The notes beneath the pieces are model-generated. The model saw only the letters and a list, made by a program, of their open reading frames with translations. It was not told where the DNA came from and did no database searches. Both the position numbers and the translations under genes were made by a program. 64,000 nucleotides of DNA from Streptomyces asiaticus (lineage in GTDB: Bacteria; Actinomycetota; Actinomycetes; Streptomycetales; Streptomycetaceae), in NCBI RefSeq assembly GCF_018138715.1, contig NZ_JAGSHX010000006.1:7688001-7752000 (forward strand), in the 5' to 3' direction. Of this stretch, positions 8,193 to 17,339 are shown piece after piece. Position 1 is the first letter of the stretch. Every line of letters starts with the position of its first letter.

Positions 8193-9488
8193 TCAGCGGG
8201 CTTGCGGAGGGTCGACGAGGGTCACCAGGCGGCTCGGTCCGGTGCCGTCCGCGTTTGTCCGGGCAGCGGAACGGACGGCGGGGCGCAGGGTGACGTTCTC
8301 GGGGTAGAGCCGGCCGAGCAGGGCCAGGACGACGAGGTCGTCCTGGCCGGTGGCGTCCAGGGTGACCTCGCCTGCTTCAGACCACACCAGTCCCGGTGCG
8401 CGCAGGGTCGTCCACACGTTCGCGGTGCGGGGCGAGTCGTCGACCGGTGCGTCGCCCGCGGCGGGGTCCGGTCGGTGGGCGTAGCGGTGGCCGCGCAGGG
8501 CCTGGCCGAGGTCGACGCGGGCGGTGGTGCCGTCATGGGCGATCTCGATGCGGGCGGTGCGGGTCCCGTCGGCGACCGGCGCGGTGACGGTACGGGCGGA
8601 GAGCGGGCCGGTGGTCGTGGTGGCGGGCGGCAGGTCCTCGACGAGGGTGCGGGGTGCGGCGTAGTAGTCCTGCACCTCGGCGACATACGTGGCGGTTTCT
8701 TCGGTGGTCGGGTTGGGGCGCCAGGTCAGCAGGTGCCGGGGTGCGGTCAGGGGTGGCTGGTCGAGGACGGCGGGCAGGGCGGTGCCCCCGCCCGCCTCGA
8801 AGCCGTAGCCGGCCGGGCCGGAGGTGCCGGTGACGACGTTGCGAGCGAAGGCGACGATGCTGGTGTGCCGGATCTGGCGGACCAGGAGTTCGGTGAGGAA
8901 CGCGTCGCGGGCCGGTTCGGTGTGCCGCAGTCCGGTTGGGGTGATCAGGAGCGGGACGTCTTGCCAGTTGGTGAAGGGCAGCAGGGCGTCGCGCAGCAGG
9001 ACGATCTGGTGGAGCCACTCGTTGTAGAGCTGCATTGTGACGGGTCCGCCGCGTCGGCCGCGGAGCAGATCGGCTGCGGGAGGGGTGAGCAGGTGGCCGT
9101 AGCAGTGGCTGCGGACGACCAGCGGGCCGGCGGGCAGCGGTACCGGATCGGTGAGCAGCCTCTCCAGTGCCTTGGCGGACCATGAGGCGAGCTCCTGGCC
9201 GATGGTCTCGGCCTGCGCGCCCAGTTCGCGGGCTGCGGAGGCGGTGTCGGGGCCGATGGCCAGCGAGAGGGAGGTCTCCCGGGTGCCGAGGGTGAGTGTC
9301 GCACGGATCTGGTCCTCCAGCACCTCGCCGTCGGCGGTGGTGAGGGCGTTGTCATCGATGATGCCCTGCAGCAGTGGCTCGGTGGCGGTGAAGAAATCGC
9401 GGGCGGTCAGGGTGGCGCCGGCCGCGGGGAAGGTGTTCCAGCGGCTGCCGCCGAGAGCGGGCGTACTCGGGGTGGGTGCGGGGTGCAT
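8193..9488 (-). CDS. Unrecognised 431-residue protein
   Basis: I do not recognise the family. ATG 9488 is chosen because GGAGG lies four bases upstream; the open frame itself extends to 9833 but is not convincing there. The product has no clear signal peptide or membrane segment, is rich in Ala, Thr and Leu, and contains RTVRSAARTN-like basic patches only at its end. The notable segments are SHCYGHLLTPPAADLLRG and LLPFTNWQDVPLLITPTGLR. It is the middle gene of a leftward set with a TetR-type regulator upstream and an epoxide-hydrolase-like enzyme downstream, so a role with the same substrate is possible. Codon use is normal for the region. Confidence 0.65.
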   Translation of the reverse strand: MHPAPTPSTPALGGSRWNTFPAAGATLTARDFFTATEPLLQGIIDDNALTTADGEVLEDQIRATLTLGTRETSLSLAIGPDTASAARELGAQAETIGQELASWSAKALERLLTDPVPLPAGPLVVRSHCYGHLLTPPAADLLRGRRGGPVTMQLYNEWLHQIVLLRDALLPFTNWQDVPLLITPTGLRHTEPARDAFLTELLVRQIRHTSIVAFARNVVTGTSGPAGYGFEAGGGTALPAVLDQPPLTAPRHLLTWRPNPTTEETATYVAEVQDYYAAPRTLVEDLPPATTTTGPLSARTVTAPVADGTRTARIEIAHDGTTARVDLGQALRGHRYAHRPDPAAGDAPVDDSPRTANVWTTLRAPGLVWSEAGEVTLDATGQDDLVVLALLGRLYPENVTLRPAVRSAARTNADGTGPSRLVTLVDPPQAR

Positions 9489-9600
9489 GGGTCCTCCGAA
9501 GTCTTCGATGAAGCGGTGGTGGGTGTCGTCGGACTCCGTGCCCGCGCGGGATCCGACGGCTTTTCTGGATCGCCTGATACAGATTTTGGGCATGGAAAAG

Positions 9601-10179
9601 TCAGTCGAGGGAGGCCAGCGCGACTTCCACGAGGGGTTCGAGGCTGCGGACGTCCGGCGTGATCTTCGAGGAGACCAGCAGTCCATTGAGGAAGGTGACG
9701 AGGAAGGCGGCGAGGGTGTGCGGGCCGTGCCGCGTCGCGATCTCGCCCCGCTCCGCCGCGACCCGCAGCACCTCGGCGAGCGCATCCCGGCTGGCGTCCT
9801 GCATGTCCCGCACGGTGCGCCGGGTCGCCGCATCCTCCGGCAGGCGCTCGCAGGCGGCGTTGACTACCAGGCAGCCCCGGCCGTTGTCCTCCACGGCGAT
9901 CCGGACTCGCTCGACCAGCATCGCGCGGATCGCCGACCGGGCGTCCGTCCCTTCCTCCAGGCTGCGCAGGGCGGCCGCCGCGAGGGTAGTGCGGTAGTGC
10001 TCCAGCGCCGCCCGGTACAGGCCCTCCTTGTCGCCGAACGCGGCATACAGGGAGCCCTGCCCGATTCCCAGGTGCTGCGTCAGGTCGCGCACCGAGGTCG
10101 CCTCGTAGCCGCGCGTCCAGAACAGCTCCATCGCGCGGCTCACCGCCGCCTCGGTGTCGAACTCCCGGGTCCTTGCCAT
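9601..10179 (-). CDS. TetR-family transcriptional regulator
   Basis: The 192-residue protein begins MARTREFDTEAAVSRAMELF. Its helix-turn-helix runs about 22-60 (GYEATSVRDLTQHLGIGQGSLYAAFGDKEGLY), and the all-helical ligand-binding part resembles the TetR_C group found in AcrR/NemR-like regulators. ATG 10179 is favoured over the long upstream extension because GGTGGGG precedes it by a few bases. It lies about 110 bases upstream of, and on the same strand as, the unrecognised 431-residue gene and the hydrolase. Local control of those two genes is the simplest reading. Confidence 0.85.
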   Translation of the reverse strand: MARTREFDTEAAVSRAMELFWTRGYEATSVRDLTQHLGIGQGSLYAAFGDKEGLYRAALEHYRTTLAAAALRSLEEGTDARSAIRAMLVERVRIAVEDNGRGCLVVNAACERLPEDAATRRTVRDMQDASRDALAEVLRVAAERGEIATRHGPHTLAAFLVTFLNGLLVSSKITPDVRSLEPLVEVALASLD

Positions 10180-10368
10180 GGCCCCACCGTAACCTATCTG
10201 GATCGCACGCTCAAGAATGCGGAGACGGCGGCCAAGGTGTGCCGAGGTGCGGTGATCTTCAGCCCCGGACGGCCCCATCGCCGTCATCGGCACCCTTGCG
10301 GCCGTATGCCCGGGTTGTCGATCTGCTCACATCCCTCTCTTGCGCGCCATGCGAACACGGAGCAGCGG

Positions 10369-10566
10369 TCATGCCACGGGAATCAGCATTTTGACGAACA
10401 CCATGGCGCGTATGTTGGGTGCGCCGCCGGCCTCTCCCAGCAGGGCTCCGGAGTAGGAGTGCCCTACGAGGAACCACGCCACTGTCCGGATGCGGCCGAT
10501 CTTGTCGGAGACATACCCGAGCACTACGTTCGCGACGATGTTGCTCAGTGTCGGCGTCCCCCACAC
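10369..10566 (-). pseudogene. Chimeric relic: MFS segment joined to alpha/beta hydrolase segment
   Basis: A single 65-codon open frame reads first like an internal MFS stretch (LSNIVANVVLGYVSDKIGR) and then, without a break, like the nucleophile-elbow region of an alpha/beta hydrolase (FLVGHSYSGALLGEAG followed by PNIRAMVFVKMLIPVA). In the second part GHSYSG has the Ser nucleophile. No complete domain is present on either side and there is no good start. I read it as two gene remnants fused by deletion. It might include a piece of the MFS gene truncated at 6589, though this cannot be shown from here. Confidence 0.5.
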
Positions 10567-10589
10567 CGTTTGTCATTCGGGGGTGGACA

Positions 10590-10885
10590 GCCCGCTCGGC
10601 GGGACCGGATCTTGTCCTTGCCAAGTTGGCGTTCCAGCACGGTGATCTGGTGGCGCAGGGCGAGGATCTCGACGTCCTTGTCTCGATCGGCCATGGGCAG
10701 CAGGCGCAGCATCGCGAACGCGTTCGTCACGCCCAGGTAAGTCAGTCGCAGCAGCACGATCGATCATCATGACGCGCTGACGGCAACTGCGCGAGAGCGT
10801 GAGCTCGAGCGACCGCGGCCAGATTTCGGGAAACCCGAAGAACCGTTCCCACCAGGGCGGATGAGGTTTCCGGCAAGGGCAGGTG
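10590..10885 (-). mobile_element. IS remnant (integrase-core type), left part
   Basis: The reading LLRLTYLGVTNAFAMLRLLP followed by DRDKDVEILALRHQITVLE is the N-terminus of the integrase-core (IS3/IS481-like) transposases common in Streptomyces. It is cut after QLGKDKIRS near 10600. Upstream to about 10885 lies the element's non-coding end, a stretch that recurs near 22105-22210 and 40016-40083. The catalytic core is absent. Confidence 0.65.
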
Positions 10886-10945
10886 TACGACCCCGAGCAC
10901 TCTGCTACAGAGTGGTACGGCTCGTCGCGGAGAGTTGTCGCGCGG

Positions 10946-10987
10946 CTGGGGGTCAAGGGGTCGCAGGTTCAAATCCTGTCGTCCCGA
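10946..10987 (+). other. 3' half of tRNA-Pro(GGG); probable attachment site
   Basis: The 42 bases match positions 32-73 of a tRNA: loop CTGGGGG (anticodon GGG), anticodon 3' stem TCAAG, variable loop, T-arm GCAGG-TTCAAAT-CCTGT, and acceptor strand CGTCCCG with discriminator A. The 5' half (D-arm, 5' acceptor strand) is absent: the match stops exactly at the start of the anticodon loop. That is where tyrosine integrases of actinomycete integrative elements commonly cross over, so this looks like an att site or a scar of one. No integrase gene is visible nearby. Confidence 0.7.
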
Positions 10988-11008
10988 CTAGCGTTTTCGC
11001 AGGGCGGA

Positions 11009-11037
11009 GGCCGTTTCCGCAGGTAGCGGAAGCGGCC
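11009..11037 (+). terminator. Hairpin downstream of the tRNA fragment
   Basis: GGCCGTTTCCGC and GCGGAAGCGGCC form a 12-bp stem with one G-U pair around an AGGTA loop. It follows the tRNA 3' end by about 20 bases and is followed by TTAACCGTTT. It is probably the native tRNA terminator, kept on this side of the junction. Confidence 0.65.
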
Positions 11038-11187
11038 TTAACCGTTTCCCGGATGGGAGCAATGGGGAGCCCTCGTGCTCCCAACTCGCAGACGTGTCAA
11101 CGGTGCCCGATTCGTCCGTCGCCCGATCCGGTAGACATGCGGTGCCGTACCGCGCCCCTGTGTGCCTGAAGGGTGTCAATACTCCGA

Positions 11188-12312
<1,125 letters not shown>

Positions 12313-12368
12313 TCAGGCCCATACTCGGGCGATCGCAAAGCCCCAGGTCAACCACAGTAGGGGCGAAG

Positions 12369-12494
12369 ATGACCAAGCTCGCCGATCGTGGCTGGCTGTA
12401 CAAACGGCCCGACGGGAAGTTCACCGTGCGCCTGCAACAGCGCCACAACGGGGGCGGCAAGGGGCGTAACCGACGGGTCCCCGACGGAAGTTGA
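12369..12494 (+). CDS. Short ORF of unknown function
   Basis: This 41-codon frame starts at ATG 12369 (MTKLADRGWLYKRPDGKFTV...) and is rich in Lys, Arg and Gly. GGGGCG upstream is only a weak ribosome site. It lies in the gap between the transposase and the STAND gene and ends 48 bases before the latter's stop. It may be a fragment of a displaced gene, and I cannot assign it. Confidence 0.25.
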   Translation: MTKLADRGWLYKRPDGKFTVRLQQRHNGGGKGRNRRVPDGS

Positions 12495-12541
12495 GGTTGG
12501 TGCGGGCGGCTCCGCGCGCCTCAGGGGCGGGTCGGGGCGCA

Positions 12542-15500
12542 TCAGCATAGGGACCGGAACGGCAGATCGGGCAGGTATTGCTGCCATTGCTGCGGTGTAA
12601 GGGCGTTGTGGGTGGTGACGCAGACCCGTTGGACGGCTACCCCGACGCTGACGCGCGTCAGCTGAAGGGTGCGGTCGTCGGCGACGGTTGCCAGGACACG
12701 CCCGTTTGGGCTGAACGCCGTGTCGTTGACGGGTCCGCCGTGACCGGTCAGGGCCGAGCCGATGGCGGTGGCATGTTCCGGATGAGATACGTCCCACAGG
12801 CGCACGGTCCGGTCGTCGCCACCGGTGGCCAGGACACGCCCGTCTGGGCTGAAGGTGAGGGAGTCGACGAAGCTGGAATGGCCGGTGAGCGGCTGGCCCG
12901 CCCGTGCGAAATGGGCAGAGTCGGTGACGTTCCACAGCCGTACGGTGTGGTCGGCGCTCGCAGTGGCGAGGGTATGACCGTCCGGGCTGAAGGCTGCGGC
13001 GCGAATGCCGCCGCTGTCGGTTTGTACGGCCGGCCGGAACAGCCGGGGCTGTGCCGGATTCGACGTGTTCCACAGACGGAGCGTGTCATCGGAGCCCGCG
13101 CTGGCCAGAACGTGTCCGCTCGGGCTGAACGCCAGCGCCTCGACGCTGTCGGTGTGGCCCTGCAGGACGCCCAGAGCACGAGCACGCCCCGGATCGGTGA
13201 CGTTCCACAGCCGTACGGTGTGGTCGGCGCTCGCGGTGGCCAGCACGCGGCCGTTCGGGCTGAATACCACGCGCATGACCGGGCCCTTGTGGCCGCCCAG
13301 CACCCGCAGGCGCCTGGCTCGACGGGGGTCGGTGACGTCCCACAGGCGCACGGCGCCGTCGGCTCCGGACGTGGCCAGCACGCGGTCGTTTGGGCTGAAG
13401 GCCACGCTGGAGACGGTGCCCTTGGTGCCCGCCAGCGCAGCCAGTGCTCTGGGAAGCGCGGGATCGGTGACATCCCAGAGCTTCGTGCCCTGGTCGCTGC
13501 CCCCGGTAGCCAGAAGATGACCACTGGGGCTGAAGGCGACGGCGTCGAGGGGACCTGGCGTAGCCAGACGAGTACCGGGAAGATGCCACAGTCGTACCGT
13601 GTGATCACGGGAGGCACTGGCGAGCGTACGGCCGTCCGGGCTGAAAGCCAGCCAGTAAACGTAGTCGGTGTGACCGGTCAGCGGTTCGCCGAGGGCCGAT
13701 GGATGGCGGGGGTCGGTGACGTTCCACAGCCGTATGGTGTGGTCGGCTCCGGCGGTGGCGAGGGTCTGTCCGTCGGGGCTGAACGCCACGGCGTACACGG
13801 AGTCGGTGTGGCCGGTCAGCGCAGGGCCCAGAGGGGCGGCGTGCGTGGGGCGGGACACGTCCCAAAGGCGCACGGTGTGGTCATCGCTGACACTGGCGAG
13901 CGTGCGTCCGTCAGGGCTGAAGGCGACCGCGTAGACCGTGTCCTTGTGGCCCTTCATCGGAGAGCCGAGAGGCTTGGGCTCGGCCGGGTCCGCGATGTCC
14001 CAAAGGTGAATGGTGTGATCGTGGCCGGCGCTGGCCAGCACGCGCCCTCTCGGGCTGAACGTCGCCGAGGCGACCGCCCCCACATGGCCGGTCAAGGCGT
14101 GACCGATGGGCGTGGCGTGCTCGGGGTCGGACACGTTCCACAGCCGCAGCGTGTGGTCGTAGCTCGAGGTGGCGAGGATCCGGCCGTCGGCGCTGAACGA
14201 CACGGAGAACACGTAACTGGTGTGCCCCCTCAGGGTCGGGCCCCACACCGCGGGATGAGCGGGATCGGTGACGTTCCACAGCCGTACCACCCGGTCGCGG
14301 CCCGCGGCCGCCAGAGTGCGGCCGTCGGGGCTGAAGGCCAACCAGTACACCCAGCCGATGTGGTCCCTGAGGGGTTTGCCGAGTGCTCTGGGGCGGGCGG
14401 AGTCGGTGACGTCCCACAGGCGCACGGTGCCGTCGGTGCCCGCGGTGGCCAGGGTGCGCCGGTCAGGACTGTAGGCCACGGCGAAAACGGTGTCGGTGTG
14501 GCCGGTCAACGTGGTCGCGAGGGGCGTGTTCTCGGTGCTGAGGAGCCTGGTGTAGAGCTCGGGTGAGGGCCGCAGCCGGTAGGCGGCCAGGCTGAGACGC
14601 GCGGCCAGCGAGGTGTCGTTGCTCTCCACCTGCTCGGACCGGGCCGTGATCTCGCGGGATATGGCAACATCACGCTCCGCCCGTGCGGCGCCGCGCTGCT
14701 GGAACGCGACGACGGCGGCCGTTGAGGCCAGTACCGCCAGGACGGCCAGTACGGCGACTGCTGCTCGGCGCAGGTGACCGGCCCGGCGTTGCTGCCGGAG
14801 GGACGCCCACAGGAAGTCCTGGACCCGTTCACTGAGAAGGAGGTCGCTTCGGTGACGTTCGGCCCATTCGGTAGCTGTGGCCAGCTGACTGCCGCGGTAG
14901 AGCAGGCCCGGATCCTTGTGCTCGCGCTCCCAGGTGGTTGCGGCTTCCGTCAACCGCTGATGGGTGAGCAGTCCTGCCCGGTCCTCGTTCAGCCAGCCGG
15001 CCAGCCGCGGCCACGCTTGGAGCAGTGCCTCGTGGGTGATCTCGACGGTGTCGGTGTCCAGTGTGACGAGGCGGGCCTGGGCCAGCGCGTCCAGAACGGC
15101 CTGGGTGCCGGGGTGAGCGAGGGCGTCCAATTCGGCGCGCGCGACACGTCGTTTGGTGTCGTCGGCCCCCTCGCCGAGGACGACGAGCCGCAGGAAGACG
15201 GCGCGGGCCAGGTGCTGTTGCGAAGGCGTCAGGCCGGCGAAGACGGTTTCGGCCGTCTGCGCGAGAGCATGTCGGATACCGCCGGCGGCTTCGTAACCGG
15301 CCAGGGTGAGGGTGTTGCCGCGTCGGCGCCGCCAGGTCTCGCGCAAGGCGTGCGAGACCAGCGGCAGGGCGTTGGGCTGGCCGGTGGCATCGGCGACAAC
15401 GCGGGCCAGCAGCGGGGTTTCGACAGTGCAATCGGCCTGTACGGCGGGTTGGCTGATGGCCCGGCGCAGTTCGTCGGTGGTCATCGGGCCGACAAGCAAC

Positions 15501-16396
15501 TGGGCGTCGCGCAGCGCCTCGACAAGCTTCGGGTGTTCGGAGCAGCGGGCGTAGAAGTCGGCCCGGACGCCGATCACGACGCGAGTGCGGCTGTTGGCAG
15601 CCTGGGCTGCGGTGGTCAGTGCCTCGATGAATGCGGCCCGTTCTCGTGTGCTGGTGCAGAGAGTGAAGACCTCCTCGAACTGGTCGACAATCAATAGGAG
15701 TTCGCTGTCCTCGGGCCGGTCGGCGAGGATCTGCAGAACGGTCATGTGCAGGGCGCGGGGCTTTTCCTGTAGGTCCTCGGACAGGGCGGTGGCTGATCCG
15801 CCGCTCAACGCGGCCAGTCGTGCGGCGCACTCCTCCAGCGGGTGGGGGCCTGGGACGAGCAGTACCATGCGCCATTCGCCCTTCCCCGCTGTGATGGCAT
15901 CGGCCCTGGGCAGCAGGCCGGCACGCAACAGGGACGACTTGCCCGAGCCGGAGGCTCCGAACACAGCGAGGAAGCGGTGGTCACGGACGCGGGTGACCAG
16001 GTCGTCGGTCAGGCGTTCGCGTCCGAAGAACCGTTCGGCGTCTTGCGGCTGAAACGGCGCGAGCCCCGCGTAGGGGCTCCGGCGTTCGTCGTCGAGGGAA
16101 TCGAGCGACGCCTCGGCCGGTTCCTCGGCCGCCAATTCCGCGGCGGTCGACCGCCACCGAGTCTCCCACTCGGCCGGATCACCGTCACAGGCCCGTACGT
16201 ATGCGAGGGTGACGGCCAGGCTCGGCAGTTTGCGCCCCGCGGCGGCGTCCGCGAGGGTCGTGGACGAGTAATGCGCCCGACGGGCCAACTCACGGTAGGG
16301 CGGACTTCCCGCCTCGGCCCGTAATCGCCGCAGGTCGGCCGCAAAGGCGGTCAGCACGCCATCGTCGTCCGCCAACGGACGCTCGGCTCGTGGCAC
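12542..16396 (-). CDS. HTH-STAND ATPase with 14 WD40 repeats
   Basis: The 1284-residue multidomain protein has four parts. An XRE-like helix-turn-helix lies at about 12-70 (YRELARRAHYSSTTLADAA). An nSTAND1/NACHT-type NTPase module follows, with P-loop GASGSGKSS at 147-155 and Walker B LLLIVDQFEEVF near 233. A single transmembrane segment lies near 540-562 (AVAVLAVLAVLASTAAVVAF). The rest is WD40 repeats. I count 13 RLWDV/RLWNV-type motifs plus a final degenerate one, enough for two seven-bladed propellers, closing with an ALTPQQWQQYLPDLPF tail. STAND proteins act as ligand-triggered, oligomerising switches; in actinomycetes this layout is usually regulatory and its ligand unknown. No effector domain beyond the HTH is visible. 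The start is ATG 16396. Confidence 0.85.
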   Translation of the reverse strand: MPRAERPLADDDGVLTAFAADLRRLRAEAGSPPYRELARRAHYSSTTLADAAAGRKLPSLAVTLAYVRACDGDPAEWETRWRSTAAELAAEEPAEASLDSLDDERRSPYAGLAPFQPQDAERFFGRERLTDDLVTRVRDHRFLAVFGASGSGKSSLLRAGLLPRADAITAGKGEWRMVLLVPGPHPLEECAARLAALSGGSATALSEDLQEKPRALHMTVLQILADRPEDSELLLIVDQFEEVFTLCTSTRERAAFIEALTTAAQAANSRTRVVIGVRADFYARCSEHPKLVEALRDAQLLVGPMTTDELRRAISQPAVQADCTVETPLLARVVADATGQPNALPLVSHALRETWRRRRGNTLTLAGYEAAGGIRHALAQTAETVFAGLTPSQQHLARAVFLRLVVLGEGADDTKRRVARAELDALAHPGTQAVLDALAQARLVTLDTDTVEITHEALLQAWPRLAGWLNEDRAGLLTHQRLTEAATTWEREHKDPGLLYRGSQLATATEWAERHRSDLLLSERVQDFLWASLRQQRRAGHLRRAAVAVLAVLAVLASTAAVVAFQQRGAARAERDVAISREITARSEQVESNDTSLAARLSLAAYRLRPSPELYTRLLSTENTPLATTLTGHTDTVFAVAYSPDRRTLATAGTDGTVRLWDVTDSARPRALGKPLRDHIGWVYWLAFSPDGRTLAAAGRDRVVRLWNVTDPAHPAVWGPTLRGHTSYVFSVSFSADGRILATSSYDHTLRLWNVSDPEHATPIGHALTGHVGAVASATFSPRGRVLASAGHDHTIHLWDIADPAEPKPLGSPMKGHKDTVYAVAFSPDGRTLASVSDDHTVRLWDVSRPTHAAPLGPALTGHTDSVYAVAFSPDGQTLATAGADHTIRLWNVTDPRHPSALGEPLTGHTDYVYWLAFSPDGRTLASASRDHTVRLWHLPGTRLATPGPLDAVAFSPSGHLLATGGSDQGTKLWDVTDPALPRALAALAGTKGTVSSVAFSPNDRVLATSGADGAVRLWDVTDPRRARRLRVLGGHKGPVMRVVFSPNGRVLATASADHTVRLWNVTDPGRARALGVLQGHTDSVEALAFSPSGHVLASAGSDDTLRLWNTSNPAQPRLFRPAVQTDSGGIRAAAFSPDGHTLATASADHTVRLWNVTDSAHFARAGQPLTGHSSFVDSLTFSPDGRVLATGGDDRTVRLWDVSHPEHATAIGSALTGHGGPVNDTAFSPNGRVLATVADDRTLQLTRVSVGVAVQRVCVTTHNALTPQQWQQYLPDLPFRSLC

Positions 16397-16442
16397 CCAT
16401 ACCTCCCCTGGATAAACAGATCCGGCTCATTGTCCGGAGCTT

Positions 16443-16476
16443 GTTGTCCGGCATCCAACCCCCGATTCCGGACAAC
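16443..16476. promoter_or_regulatory. Inverted repeat upstream of the STAND gene
   Basis: GTTGTCCGG at 16443-16451 is exactly mirrored by CCGGACAAC at 16468-16476 with a 16-base spacer. A third copy of TTGTCCGG lies just before it (about 16430-16437). Three copies of one half-site 35-80 bases upstream of a gene that begins with a helix-turn-helix suggest an operator, perhaps autoregulatory. Confidence 0.45.
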
Positions 16477-16604
16477 AAAACAGCAGTACAAACAAGGGCA
16501 GCAGCCGACTGCGGTCTTCGCTCCGCCGACTCACCTCGGTCTGTCGGACGACCGGACGCCAGCAGGATCCGGAACAGGATCTGGACCACGGAGAAGGGTC
16601 AACG

Positions 16605-16920
16605 ATGAAGAAGCTCGCCGCTGTCACGTCTGGTGTGCTCACCACGGCGCCCGGCAGTCGCGACGCCAGGCGCAGGCACAGCCGGTGCGAACACGCGTGG
16701 AGCAGCGGGTGCGAGCGTCGGTTCCTTGCCTCCAAGCAGGCCCGGAGGCAAGGAACGAGCTCCCATGCCGCTGTCACCCTCGCCAGGGTCAGCCTCGACC
16801 TGAGTGCCAAACAGGCCCGGGGGAGCAGCGCTGGGCGCACAACAACGTCTGGGGCTACAACGGCCCGTACGACGGGCTGCTGGGCGCAGAGAGCCACAGC
16901 GGAACGATCGACGGAAGGAT
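16605..16920 (+). pseudogene. Possible broken gene for a small secreted protein
   Basis: A ribosome site (GAGAAGGG) precedes ATG 16605, and the frame begins MKKLAAVTSGVLTTA, like the start of a signal peptide, but then turns into basic, low-quality sequence. In another frame, about 16815-16920, RWAHNNVWGYNGPYDGLLG looks like real coding for a small secreted domain. The two parts are separated by a strong hairpin (16721-16756). A frame-shifted or insertion-disrupted gene is the simplest reading. I do not recognise the family. Confidence 0.3.
16721..16756. repeat. 13-bp perfect hairpin
   Basis: GTTCCTTGCCTCC at 16721-16733 is perfectly complementary to 16744-16756 with a 10-base loop. It lacks a U-tract and sits inside the putative broken gene, so it may be a small insertion, a terminator or a regulatory structure. 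Confidence 0.5.
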
Positions 16921-16925
16921 GTCTC

Positions 16926-17339
16926 ATGGGAAACACACAAAGGGCGAGACCAATACCCAGGAAGCTCGCCATCGGTTCCTTCCTGGGCGCCGCAGCACTC
17001 GTCCTGACCACGTTGGCGGTGGCAGACACCGCCGAAGCCGCAGATTGCCCCTCCGGGGCGCTGTGTGCCTACACCTCGACGTACGAATCCGGATCACGCG
17101 GGGCGGTCTACGAGGACAACACGGACCTCACCGGCTTTTCCCAGTTCCGTGGGGCCGAGTCTTTGTGGAACGCCGGTACCTCCTGCAATGTGCGGGTCTA
17201 CAGCCAGCGTAACTACACGGGCCACTACTGGACATTGGCCCGCGGCACGGGCATGTACTCGCTCAACGACGTGGCCAACAACCCGGAATGGGGAACGGCT
17301 TTGTACCACCATGTCTACTCAAACAACTGGTGCGTATGA
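16926..17339 (+). CDS. Secreted peptidase inhibitor I36-like protein
   Basis: The 137-residue product has a signal peptide (about 1-38, KLAIGSFLGAAALVLTTLAV, cleaved near AEA-ADC). The mature beta/gamma-crystallin-like domain is of the I36 (SMI) type: CPSGALCAYTSTYESG, an RVYSQRNYTGHYW segment and a terminal Trp-Cys. Four Cys suggest two disulfides. I36 members inhibit extracellular metalloproteases in Streptomyces, but many homologues are untested. ATG 16926 is chosen for the GGAAGGA seven bases upstream. The stop overlaps the ATG of the lipoprotein gene (ATGA), so the two are translationally coupled. Confidence 0.75.
   Translation: MGNTQRARPIPRKLAIGSFLGAAALVLTTLAVADTAEAADCPSGALCAYTSTYESGSRGAVYEDNTDLTGFSQFRGAESLWNAGTSCNVRVYSQRNYTGHYWTLARGTGMYSLNDVANNPEWGTALYHHVYSNNWCV

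Noticed and set aside
6982..8307. 441-codon plus-strand open frame
   Set aside because: Antisense of the epoxide-hydrolase-like gene; low-complexity Gly/Val/Glu composition.
9489..9833. N-terminal extension of the 431-residue protein
   Set aside because: The extension is Arg/Pro/Ser-rich and overlaps the TetR gene; ATG 9488 has a clear ribosome site.
10861..11169. 102-codon plus-strand frame through the tRNA fragment
   Set aside because: It reads GSNPVVPTS, the usual false translation of a tRNA 3' end.
12542..14550. Regularly repeated DNA, considered as a CRISPR or tandem-repeat array
   Set aside because: The repeats are about 130 bases, variable, and translate into WD40 motifs; no spacer structure.
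12578..14566. 662-codon plus-strand open frame
   Set aside because: It mirrors the WD40 repeats of the STAND gene and its own repeats come only from that.
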